Shown here: piece by piece, positions 35,101 through 45,700 of the stretch
Layout: each line of letters opens with the position of its first letter
Position numbering within the stretch: position 1 is the first letter of the stretch
Position numbers and translations under genes: made by a program
From: Undaria pinnatifida
Taxonomy: Eukaryota; Sar; Phaeophyceae; Laminariales; Alariaceae
NCBI GenBank assembly: GCA_012845835.1
Contig: JABAKD010000014.1
Span: forward strand, 11,131,219 to 11,195,218
DNA: 64,000 bases
Direction: 5' to 3'
The notes under the pieces: generated by a model
What the model saw: the letters and a program-made list of their open reading frames with translations, nothing else
Told to the model about the DNA's origin: nothing
Database searches by the model: none

Positions 35101-36588
35101 CTTCCTTCCTCCCAGGTCAACAAAAACTCTGCCCAACTTTTTATCCGATCGAGTTTTAGTTTCCCGAACGATTCCTTTCCGAATAGCCTTCGACATCGAA
35201 CACCCGCTCTCATTCTCGTCGGCCTCGGGCTTTCCAGTCTGGGAAGGATGAGGGATGATGCGAGCCTTGCAGTCGAGCTTCATGTGACCCACCTCCCCAC
35301 ACTTGTAACACCTCCCCTGAAAAGACTTCTTCGAGGAATCAGACTCAGAGTTAGACTTCTGCTTGTTGTGCTTCTTGAAGTTACTCTTCTTCTTCGCAGG
35401 CCTAGACACCAGAGCAACACTATTCTGCTTCTTAGAACCACCCTGTGCTTGCAAGTCTAGGTACCGCTCACGCACTTTGGTCTCGATGAAAGAGGGGTCA
35501 TTCGAACAGAACACCACAAGAGTCTCACGTAAAGTCTTGTACTCGGGGGACAGTCCTTCCAGCATGAGATTGCACACGTCACGATCATCCTTCGTTACTT
35601 CAAGCATGGTCAACACACCAAGCGTCTCTCTGATGGATGAAAAGAAAGTTGTGGGATTCTCGTGGGGACGCATGCGCAGAGACTTCAGTTTTTCTTCCTG
35701 CACTCGAATTTGACTCTGACTCAACGGTAGAAAGTGATCCTTGGGCGCGCGAAAAGCCTTATACGGGGAACCAGCTTGCCTTGCCATGTTTTTGTGGCTG
35801 TCTTTCTTCAAGCAGTCGAACAGAAACCACCAAGCAATCTCATGCTGACGCAGTACACCAACGCTGTATCCCTTCTCTACCCAAGGGGTCAAGTCGAAAT
35901 TAACGTCGGCGATTTTAATGTCGATATCACAGGTGAACGGCTCGCTCAGATTGTAATGACGAGCTTTGAGCAGAAAATTCTGCGACCATGAAGGATACGA
36001 TACATCAGTACCGATAAATTCAGGAGCCTTGGGAACTTTCTTGAAAAGACCCCCACCCAAGCTCTCCCCCGAACTACTGTCAGCCGCTGGGATCAGTGTG
36101 TTCCCACTAGCGACTTTTCCCCACCACTCACTTACTGAGGTAGTGGGCGGAATAGAGGACTGGCTACCTAAAGCCCCACCAACAGTCCCGTCAACCGAAC
36201 CAAAGTTTACTGCAGGAACAGAGGAACGATTCTCATCAGAAACACGCGGGTTCAAGCCTGGGTCTACAACACCCCTGCTCCCAACCCTCATGTCGGACAC
36301 GCCAAAGCCTAGGGTATCGCCTCCCGTACTCCCCGCGGTCCTACCGGCGGCACCCGATTGGTGCACACCAGACTCTAGTTCGATGCCTCGCGGCGCAGCA
36401 CGTGAACTAGAGGACTCCACATTCTCCCTCTGGTGTGTCTCAACAACTGTCTGGAGCATCTGCTGCTGGTTAGAAAACATATCCAGCATTTGAGACACTC
36501 GAGACTCTAAGGAATCCATTCTCTCACCAAAGCCCTGCGGGTCACCCTGTTGGTTTGCCGCAGGGTCACCTCCCTCCTGTTCAGCCAT
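32188..36588 (-). CDS. Copia Gag-Pol polyprotein, open but lacking protease
   Basis: 1466 codons with no stop. Order: Gag with a coiled-coil-like N-terminus (LESRVSQMLDMFSNQQQMLQ), UBN2-type Gag region, zinc knuckle CYKCGEVGHMKLDC near residue 425, integrase with the DDE triad (VKDDFTRRAW, VRSDNGGEF, NGVAERGLGLIEEA), reverse transcriptase (DARWVFKWK to YVDDILYAGS near residue 1150) and RNase H (VYVDADFAS, TSEAEYLAM). Only about 70 residues separate the zinc knuckle from the integrase core. Intact Copia elements carry an aspartic protease (DSGA-type) and a His/Cys pre-integrase finger there. Here only a CSMSKAIRKG remnant remains, so an in-frame deletion removed the protease. The element would need a protease in trans. 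Confidence 0.93.
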   Translation of the reverse strand: MAEQEGGDPAANQQGDPQGFGERMDSLESRVSQMLDMFSNQQQMLQTVVETHQRENVESSSSRAAPRGIELESGVHQSGAAGRTAGSTGGDTLGFGVSDMRVGSRGVVDPGLNPRVSDENRSSVPAVNFGSVDGTVGGALGSQSSIPPTTSVSEWWGKVASGNTLIPAADSSSGESLGGGLFKKVPKAPEFIGTDVSYPSWSQNFLLKARHYNLSEPFTCDIDIKIADVNFDLTPWVEKGYSVGVLRQHEIAWWFLFDCLKKDSHKNMARQAGSPYKAFRAPKDHFLPLSQSQIRVQEEKLKSLRMRPHENPTTFFSSIRETLGVLTMLEVTKDDRDVCNLMLEGLSPEYKTLRETLVVFCSNDPSFIETKVRERYLDLQAQGGSKKQNSVALVSRPAKKKSNFKKHNKQKSNSESDSSKKSFQGRCYKCGEVGHMKLDCKARIIPHPSQTGKPEADENESGCSMSKAIRKGIVRETKTRSDKKLGRVFVDLGGRKDIASVGGKHYPMIVKDDFTRRAWLHFLKNKSDAGSAFRSFLASVRADGVPSLVEIVRSDNGGEFFGAEFASVCNELLIKQELTPAYSPQYNGVAERGLGLIEEAAMAARIQAKVLFGHVQLPKTDKLWAEAMHWACEAMNHTACSANPESKSPYEMWYGEPRPARPYPFLKPAYCRWQRPSKLLPKGESCFYVGPSRDHPRDCHRVLTRAGTIQETRDVTWEVLPSQLPPLQPSLPIEVAEEGGEDSDDDVETEIWPLVGRGVAHTLLKRDAVLSGAGVEEVESVGAGSIGPSFSVASSPAEPSAPVNISSGSVAPSVSSPVNDGEGQGGQESGEVEMGDLGGDDEVESMGQGGHDDEESIGSGGLVEAEASPPAARRPRHVAELADFNTSARENDEVREGRTRAQTRAVNHQSVPGLMATLGPIFATEVLYSLLSEQRAGDETELPKELVQDLESEPGSYQEAQRSKYAKIWEGARSAEIEGLIRAGTFTLAVKVPIGCNVIDARWVFKWKADETGKIVKAKARLVAKGFKQKYGVDYLETFSPTANAASLRLLIVLACLYNLELLHWDIEQAFVQSELDHEVFMKLPPGCGSMSGKVVRLNKSLYGLKQASRTFYKRLVSELKRIGFEQSMSDPCVLRFMMGDEVLGTVAIHVDDILYAGSKSLAKVVVAALGDSLPTKDLGEVKFFLGCEYIRDREAGTIEISQESYIRSVLERFNICRTSSTPASLANDNRSVTEDEGAGDVPFREVVGSLMWIASQTRPDIANVVRAVARHSHEPKSSHWKAAQKILNYLLETAHLTLKFKQDSSVDAGTLVYVDADFASRATDRRSVSSAMVFVAAMLVVWISRTQKCVSQSTSEAEYLAMGDGVKEALFVNGMLQFLRPSAKPRKIDVLEDNEGAIALAENALSSSRSKHIDVRHHFLRNLIEEGVIEVTHVPSEKQHADILTKALPRDLFEVQRDFALGVKK

Positions 36589-36676
36589 GACGAGGCTGGT
36601 TGATCAAGCCGCCCTCACAGTCTCGTCGAACACAGTCCAGGGGGACGTACAGCAGTCGACCGATAGCGCTATAGCG

Positions 36677-37208
36677 TGTTGGTAAATCAGTGGCTTCTGG
36701 AGAAAGGTATTATATTAGAGAGACCAATGTCTGGAGAGACAGGTCAGAAAGTGGAGTGGGTCATGTGGGCCAACTCTCCACAGCCCAGTAACAACCGCTC
36801 GTAGTCGAATACCTAAACCTCCTCGCATAGTGCCTACTCGTACATACCCGTGGGACTGCTCGTGGGTGATACCACGAGACGATCCCTGTAAGTTACCTCC
36901 GTGACACAACGTATGTAACTGTAACTTATTGCTAGGCTGTTCGTTGAGACAAGCTATATCGTGTTAGCAACACTACAGGAATGTTCCTACTCGTCAATGT
37001 GTCCAACGTACCGACATACCAACGTACCGTACACACCACTACGGTCCGATGTATAACTCGTGCACATGTACAATCTACCGAAGTACCGTAGCACCACAAG
37101 AAGAGTATTCTGTTACAACAACATACAATCAACAGTTCTGCTATTCAAACCAACCAATCAGAGTTTCACCGCAGTACAGTTGATACATACATGCCGCTAT
37201 CACGAACA
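36677..37208 (-). repeat. Copia 5' LTR (element read on the minus strand)
   Basis: 532 bp, followed outward by the CATAC target duplication at 37209-37213. Confidence 0.95.
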
Positions 37209-37213
37209 CATAC

Positions 37214-38181
37214 GACTACTGAGCCAAAGGAGGTGAAACTTCGTGAAGGTCAATGTTGCTAGTGAGGGTGTGTTGAAATATGTCCAATGGAGTGGATGTT
37301 TGCGTCGCATTGTCTGTGTCCTGGGCCGAAAATCCCATGAATCGGAAATTCGAGAAGGTGCCCCAACGAGTGAACTGGGACACGAACAAAAACGAAACAT
37401 GTGCTTTCAGGGCTTCTGACTACGTGGTAGCTTTGCTGCTTTTTTTGCAATTATGTGCTCACCTTGTAGAAAACTAGTACGGTGTTTATTTCAGCAAGAT
37501 TTAGGGTCAGACGGATGGACACATTTCGGCTTTTCCCGCCACTTTGTACCTCACTCACTAAACTTGGGAACATCTGTCTGGAAGAGATCTTTTTGAGGAC
37601 TATGCCCCTCTTAAGGAACTTATTTTGTGAACCAACACGACGCCACCCTCACCACGTAAACGTACGGCAGTTGACGAGCTAGCCGAGAACAATGCGTTGT
37701 GCGGTCAGGGGACAACGTGATTCCATCCCCGGGTTCAGAGGCCCTGAGCGGAGTTGTCATCCACACGTCTTGACACTCGTAGTTGGCACCAACATTTTAA
37801 CGACCATGTGGCGATTCAACCTTCCGACCTAAAAACACAAGCAGCACAGTGGGGAACAGCATACCAATGCCCCAGTGTTGGAGCTGCATTACAATCCAAT
37901 GCCCATTTGGAGATTTGAGTGTCGAATGACAGTATTGGTCTCAATAATAGCATGTATTCGTTTATAGTATCAGTAGGTAAGCTAACACACTACCCTGAAT
38001 GTGACAACGGTTATTGTCACGGACGGACGCCAAAAAAATAAATAAATAAAATGGTCCCCATCGTTTCATTTACTCACCGGGCAATCACGCTAAGAATAAG
38101 AATATAGACCCCCTCACAAGTCCAAAACTGCCGGTTAATCCAAAGCTAATCCAACACGCAAGATTAACAAACGAACAGAAT
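37214..38181. other. Spacer downstream of M1PDH and right of the Copia element
   Basis: No supported exon. Short frames on both strands are unremarkable. Confidence 0.4.
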
Positions 38182-38236
38182 CTAGGTAGGCAGATCAGTG
38201 TAGAGATCCCACCCATCCTGCTCCTCCTGCGTCAGT
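38182..38236 (-). CDS. M1PDH: M1PDH alternative terminal exon
   Basis: Acceptor gtcctacag, phase 2 in; reads LTQEEQDGWDLYTDLPT then TAG. Could replace the exon at 39618-39702 and give a different C-terminus. Confidence 0.45.
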
Positions 38237-39617
38237 CTGTAGGACACAGCAGGAAAAACATCATGCCGTCATCATGACCGCTCGCTGATCTTCTCGGCAC
38301 TGAAGGAAAATACATAGTTAACGTCACCATATGCTACTGCAGTACACGTACTGCTTGCTGTAGCTGCAGTAGATGCATCTACACCAACCTACAATAAGAG
38401 GGAATAAATGTACCCAACAAATTAACGTGAGGAGTGAAGGGGAGAACGATCTGAATGCTAAAACGCAAACAACACAACAACACGGGCAAGCCACCTGGAA
38501 ACAAAAACGTCTTTTCACAAAAACACGCACCGTTCTGTGTAGAGCTAATAACGGCAAGTACTGTAGGAGTGCAGATGCCATGATGCGGGCTAACGAGAAA
38601 AGACACCAGAAACAGCCCAGCAGTGAACCAACCACCAACAGCCGCAACACCACACTCATCTCAATCGTAACAAGTGTGCTTCGCCTTTGCTTCGAATATG
38701 GCAAGCAAAAGCTACCTGGAAACCTAAATCGTCAACAGAATATACGAAGATAGTGCGGTGTTTTGACCGGAGCAGCAACAACGACTCTACCGTCTTGTGT
38801 TACCAGGTGCATTAACACGAAAAAATGGAGCCCCATCCGCTTCCTGTCCTCGAGTACGGCCAACTTCCGCTCGTTTCTATGTGGGACAAGGACGACACCG
38901 AAGGTGTTGTGCGAGTGCGCCCAGCAAGCGTCACCGCCCCCTTACTTCAGTGCCAGCAGCACTAACACAACCACTAACACAACCACACCACCAGCCGTAG
39001 CAGCAGGAGCTTGACCATAATGGCGTACACATTCTAAGTACTAAGTACGTATCATCTGGTCTGCGCTTGTCGGAACCCCCCGTAACACACTAAAAAAGCA
39101 CCTCCTTCCAACCTTCTCTAAACGTGAGAATGCTGCTAGCCCCAAAAGCGCTCCACGAGTACTCGATGAGGGGTCTACTCCAAGAGGGGTCTACTCGAAG
39201 ACGGGTCTATCCCAAGACCGGTCTGCAGCACTCGTTCTTCACCAAGCAGCAGCGCATCAGCGAACATCTTGCCGCCGCGCAACGTCCTCCCCTCCCCAAA
39301 CAAAACGGCCGGCCTCTTATGGCGGTGTTAGCCATGTATTGCAACATGTTAGCCATGTCTTGCAACAAACGTCCATGAACGTCAGTGACCCAAATTGGCT
39401 GCATGATGCCATGATATGTCGTGTCATGTCGTGTACTGCTGTAGTCGTGGTATGACGACGCGAAGACAACAGTATCATCAGTATGATCACTATGATGACT
39501 ATGATCATGGCGTTCATCGATAGTGTTGATGATTCATTGATGATGATGGATGATTAGCACGGATTATCAGCATCGGCCATGATCGCGGTGATCAGCATGG
39601 TCGGTGATGATGACCAC

Positions 39618-39702
39618 CTAGGGCTGCGACGCAGGGGCCGTGCCAACGAAGCGGTGGCTGTCCTCGACGAGATCCTTCACGCTTGCGATCACGTCCGAGT
39701 AC
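39618..39702 (-). CDS. M1PDH: M1PDH terminal exon, preferred
   Basis: Encodes YSDVIASVKDLVEDSHRFVG and a short tail to TAG; the helix-like ending resembles bacterial MtlD C-termini. Acceptor gtaaccag, phase 2 in. Confidence 0.6.
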
Positions 39703-42700
39703 CTGGTTACGGGCACGGCCACAAAAAGAGAACAGTCGAGTCAAGGGTGCCGACAACTAACGACCACGAATTGAAACATTTGTGTTTTTTGTGTGTTTTC
39801 GACAACTACAACTACAACAACGTCAACGACAAGGACAACAATTGTTAATATTTAACATTATGCTGTGTTGATATTGATGTGTTCACATTCACGCACGATA
39901 CGTACAGAGCGGCAGCACAAGCATTTGGATCGTGCTTTTCTTCGTCAAGAGCAGAGTGTGTTCGCCGCACATATGACAATATAGTCAGCACTGTCCCCAC
40001 ACGCATACTCGAACCAATAAATGTCACCATCGTAGACAGTAGTAGTTCTGCTTGCCACCAACTTCAGCGAACACTTTCTGCACCGCTCCCCATGCATGAA
40101 TCAAAATCGCCATCATCAAACAGAACTACGGCCTAATCCCAACCAACCTATTTCTGCAAGCAACCTAAGAGAACAAATCATCAACAGCACTCACTTGACT
40201 CCAGCCAAGCTGAGCAGCCTTGCCTCCATCTTGCCAGGCCTCGGCTGGCTGTCCAGGTAGTTCAGCGCCACCTAAAATAGTTCAAGAGAAAACATAACAA
40301 GAAGACATCACGTCCAGGTAGTTCAAGAGAAACAAGAGAAGCCATGAGTAATTAGTAAGGTCCAGGTAGTTTAGGCCATTTATCGTGTAACAGCCGTACA
40401 ATAAGTCTATAACAATAAAAATACAAAACACCCTTGTTCGATTATTGGATCGAACACCATGTTACAAACAAAACTAGTTCCGTTACTGGACACAATGCAA
40501 TAAACTCTATACCCAACACTTCGACATTGGATAAAAAACATATCTAACGGCCAGTTCGATTAATAGATTGGACACCATGTAATGAACTCTACGCGACAAA
40601 TCGAAGCTAGACGTAGCAAACTACACCAACCACCATAGGCAACGGACAGCAGAGCTGCTCCTCACACCACAAGCGCGCCCTGTACCCTGTGTATACAATT
40701 TCAGTCTACACGCTCAACCGCATTCCTAGGGTCATCCCAATGCATCTATATTCCTGCGCGTACTATGCTTGGATAGAAGGGCTTGACGATATTTCAGGTC
40801 AAAATTGGTGTCGCGACTTTGACTTTACGCTTCTACAAAATATAACTACAACATCGACATTAAACAATTCATGGAGCACCAGGTATGGATCGTTGCACAC
40901 ACTACTTGTAACTATGCCTTAAGTCATCTTCATAACCAATTGCCATTACCGCTGCGCCTGCTTAAGCCAATTTTAGAGCTGGTATGGTACATGCGGCTGA
41001 TTAGGGTGACGGCAAAGAGGTGGTCGACATCATCCTGAGACGACCTCGGGTCTACGCATGTATCTGTCACAGGATATAGTGGATAGGATGTGGGTGCGTT
41101 GCGGTACGCAGTTGAAACACGTGTGTAGCGGAATACGGGTGTTCAGCGGTGACGTGCGTTCAGACGTTTTTTGGTGGTGTGCTTCACGATCGTTATTCAG
41201 ACTGTGATGTGCTTCGCTTCGCACGCCCACACCAGTTCGTAGTTCGTATCACTGGGCGGTTTTTCTGTGCATGTCGTACCTGATTCAAAACTACTGAAGG
41301 TGGTTGTATGATACAGTAGCCTTTTTGACCCACCCCTTTACAAGCAATGCAATGAGTGCACCCACCACGTTTTTTGGGGTCAACTGTTTTTACGTTGGGC
41401 GTGATGTAACACTCATCATTTCAGCAGCGATTCTTTGGCGACAGCCTTTCAATGCGGTCTAATAACTGAGCACATTATGACCCAACGTCACAAGCATGGT
41501 GCAGAGCAGTAGGAACGCAATTTTACAACACTGGTGAATTAAAAAAAATATTATACAGTAGAAAATAATGAATATACTAAACTTTCTACCTACGAGCACA
41601 GCACTATTAAGACAACACCCACCTTCAGACGCGTGTTCCAGCGGTTGGCGACTCCGCCGGCGAGCACCCTTCCCGTCGTGTCCTCGACTGTGTCGAAGCG
41701 TTTTAACGAGCTGCGCGCGTACGCGATCAACGTCTCGCACACCTATGAACAGAGCAAGTATTCAAAACACCACACCAAAATATGTTGATGAGCGTCACGT
41801 GCATGTTCGTGTTGATGGGCGTGGCGTTTTATGGTTGATATTGGCGATCGCTATTTTCATCTTGGTTTCTTGGCGTTAGTTGGTGTTTTCACGGTGGTGA
41901 GCGTACCTCGTCATTGGGTGTTAGGATGTGGGCATGCGAGTCATCGTCAGGTCTATGATCGTGTTGACGTGTTGGCGGTCGTGGTGTTGATTGATCGTCA
42001 TGTTCATGATTCATTAATCATCGTGGTGCGAATGTTCTTGTTGATGGGCATGACGTGTATGTTGATTTTGACGATCGTCATGTTCGTCTTCACGTTTTCA
42101 TGTCCACGAGTGTACTTCGTCATTAATGGTGAAGTTGTGGGCATGGCGTATGGTCGTGACGTTCATGTTGAATCGTAATGCTCATGCTCATGTCCACGCT
42201 AACTCCAACCCCAAGAATATACAAGTCGCCCCGGTGGTCTAGTGGTTACCCTCGAGTGCTGCTAGAGTTGGTTCTGGGGTTCGAATCCCACGTGGGTCGG
42301 AGATTGAGTTTGTGTTTGTAAACATTAAAACATAAAATGAACAAATGCTGAGAGCGCTTAACAGCGTGGGTAGGCGCAATTGGCCTCGAGTCTACGAGGG
42401 CAGAAAGGGCTTCAGTGTTCCCGCGGTAAAACGGAGGGCGCGTGCCGAAGTGAGGGGGCAGAAGAGCCTGCTGAAGTGGCCCTAGATCTGAGTTACGGGT
42501 AAGACTGATTATTACCGGTATAAAGAAAAAGGGCGAAAATAATACATGGGACGAGAAGCAAAAAAAATATCGTGATGTTGATGTCTATGATCGTCATGTT
42601 ACTGTCTATGTTCGTGATGTTCATGTTGACGATCGATCGTGGTGTTCGTGTTAGATCGTTATGTGAATACTGATGATCGTGATGCGAATGTTGATGCGCG

Positions 42701-45700
42701 GGATGTTTAACGTTGCTCGTGATGATGTGATGATTAATGAGCGTACCTCGTCATCCGTGGTCAAGTTGTGGGCGTGGCGAATGATCTCCTGGTCGTGCTC
42801 CCACAAAATGAGCAGGAGACGAGCCACAGCCCAGTGCCAGATCTTAGCCTGAGACCAGCACAAAGGACAAACCACGTGTCGTGCGGTAACATCAAAGCGA
42901 CCAAAAGGGGCAGTCACAACGTCATAATGAGGTCACAATTAACGTCAGGTCAACACAAACAATCACCGCGAATAGTGCGGACAAGTGAAAGCGAGCGAAC
43001 CATTAGACACAAGGGGTCATAAGGGGTCGTACAAGGCGTCAGTGACACCAGGGCAGTCATAATGTCATAATGTCATAATGTCATAATGAGGTCAGGTTAT
43101 CGCTCGCGTGCTTGCGAGATACTGACATAACATTGCAACCCAGCCTGCGCGACAAAATCATGCCTGAACCAATAACCTGGCCGATAGTCGCTTTTCTCGT
43201 ACAACGTAAAAACCCCCAAATTTATTCCCCGGCGAATGTCCACGCCATTTTTTCGATTCAGACCGTGGAATTTGCGCACGTCTGCTGTGTGCCTTGCTAA
43301 GACCTCACCTGTCTTTTTCTTCTTTTTTCTTTCTGATTTTTCGTCCGTCAAGATATTTTGGAAAATGCGTTCCACCTCAGACCAAAATGTTTCGGTGGAA
43401 AAGGAAAAAAGACCCCCCTCCCCGGAGGTCAGGCCTCGGGATGGGCTTGTATAACACGTGTGCAAATTTTCAGGGTTTATCTCTCAATAACGGCGTGGAC
43501 ATTTGGACTTTAGTGCGTAAAACTGGGTACGATTCGTTATTTTTTTCAAATTACCTGGTTTCGTGTAGGATTCAGTTTTTTCGCCAAGTTCTGCTTAATG
43601 TTGCACACGGTCGGGTCAAATCTTCGATTTCTTGTGAAAAATTCTTCAGAAATGCCTTGGAGTACCTCCAACCGGTTCGTGCAAAATGCGGCGCATTTTT
43701 TTTTCTCGCCTCCGCTTGGAAAAAGCTTGAATCTTATTCAAGAATATGAAGGCATTTCATTGGTCGACAAGAGTTTTGGTCCTAGAGACAGCCCGAGGCC
43801 GTTAAAAAAACTGGCCATGTCACCCTCTTCCATTGGCCATGAGGGTCAGCACGATGCCAAGTATTCACCCTTTGACTGGATATCGCGACATTCGCCGGGG
43901 AGAGGATTTTGTTTTTTTTACGTGAACTAGCCTATACAACAATACCTGGTATATTATAAGCAACCATGCACACAGGTGGCCAGGACAGGTGAAACTCTTT
44001 CCCCCCCGCGCATATAGGCGCAATGATGCACAAGACAGACTGTTCGTACGACACCATGTGCCAGGATTTCATTGCTATCTCGCGTAATCTGCCATGTCAC
44101 CTGAATATCCGCGGGGGCATCCTTGCACGTGAGCAGCTTGTGGTCACCGGGGTGGTCTCCCGTTTCCTCTCTGTTACCGGCAAAGACAGCGTTGGCAACA
44201 CAAATAAGATTCGGAAACAGCAACATAACATAGCATAACATAGCATAACATAACATATCGGAAACAGGGTTGGTTGGAAACAAGAAACGCCAGTTTAGCA
44301 CTTAAGCACTGCTGTTCATATACTCCGGAGTAATTATTTTAGCACTGCTGTCTATGGCAAACGCACAAAATTGGAACAAGACCCACACCTGAACAAGTGT
44401 GGTGAGATTAACCCTTTTGAAAGTGCACCTACGTTCTTGGGGACAAACTACCTGAAATTTGAGTGGGTTCATTTTGCAGTAGTCCATTGGTTAAGCCTCA
44501 TTCTTCCCCACTCGCGCGAGGAAAAAATAAACTCGTACGACAGTGGTCCTCTACAGCGCCGGTAGAGTAGTGCCGGTTGCACGTTATAGTGCCACTAACA
44601 CCGCTTGGTACAGATGGGAACAACCAGTGGTGGCAGTAATCGGAGTAGTAGTACAGCAGCAGTCGCCGCTACAGTATAGTGCAGGTATTTCCTTGTATTA
44701 ATAGCATATTAGTAGCACATACCGGCACTTGTTAGACTACGTATAGAAGCAGCACTTCCGTAACAGGCAAAAAACAGGGAGGCGAGTTGATGGCGTGTCT
44801 GACGAGTTTATGGTCTTATTAATATTAGTAAGAGATAATTAATAATAAGATTTTGTCTCACTTGCAAAGGGTGAGGAAGGCCAAGGTGGTGTGCATGCCG
44901 TTGACCATGGTGATCTTGCGTCTGCAGAAGTAATTGGCCTCTCCGTAGGTCATGGGGACCTTCACGTTGTCGCCCGCGAATGCAGGCAAGGGCGCCATCG
45001 GGGGCGGTTCCAGGATAACCACCTATCGACAACCGCAGATGATCGATTCATGCCATGCCACGCCATGCAATGCCATCCCGCGATGCAATGCAATGCCAGC
45101 ACAAGGAAGGACGGCATCGTGTCAGTCGACAGTCGGAACCAAGTTGAAGGGATAGCGATTACACGTGATCGAACCAGGGCAACATAGCAGTATTATAGGT
45201 TACACTGCGGCCGTGTATGTCGCCACGATATGCAACATTAACAACATAACAGCAGCACGAGGAAGGACGATGTGGTTGGTGTCAGTTGACAGTCGGATAC
45301 AAGTTGCAAGAATCCCGGCAATACCAGATGCTTATAAATAGTAAACGATACAAGACCAATACCTGGTACTATACCAGGTAGGTACCAGTAACAATTAATG
45401 AGGCTGTTTATGTGGCACCCCATCGTGTCAGTCGACAGTCGGGAACAACTCCAAGTATCGCGACCATACACGATGTTATAAAAAATAAAAATATACTCCA
45501 TCTGTGGGATCGAACATTTCGTCGCAACTCATCTTCGCAAGCTGTGAGTGATACCGGTACTCCGATCGCGACGTATTACTGGATATGTGTCTTCACTAGT
45601 ACTCAGTAATAAATAAGGATATAGGTCGCGACTCTCTTTCGAACGACAGTGTAGCTCGTATCAGGGTCAAACAGGATGATGTCATTCCATCTGTGCGCGG

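Larger units (their letters stand above)
31581..37208 (-). mobile_element. Ty1/Copia LTR retrotransposon, recent insertion
   Basis: LTRs of exactly 532 bp (31581-32112 and 36677-37208) begin TGTTGGTAAATC and end ATCACGAACA; no differences were noticed by eye. The target duplication CATAC is at 31576-31580 and 37209-37213. The polyprotein lies on the minus strand. A polypurine tract (minus strand CCCCTAGGGAGGG) abuts the 3' LTR. The sequence after the 5' LTR on the minus strand (CGCTATAGCGCTATCGG) does not start with TGG, so the primer is unusual. Equal-length, near-identical LTRs imply recent integration. Confidence 0.95.

Noticed and set aside
32095-36493. Plus-strand ORFs across the Copia element
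   Set aside because: Shadows of the minus-strand polyprotein.
42225-42300. Functional tRNA gene
   Set aside because: A and B boxes are good but the acceptor stem does not pair, and a related head with a different body occurs at 7222, so a SINE is more likely.
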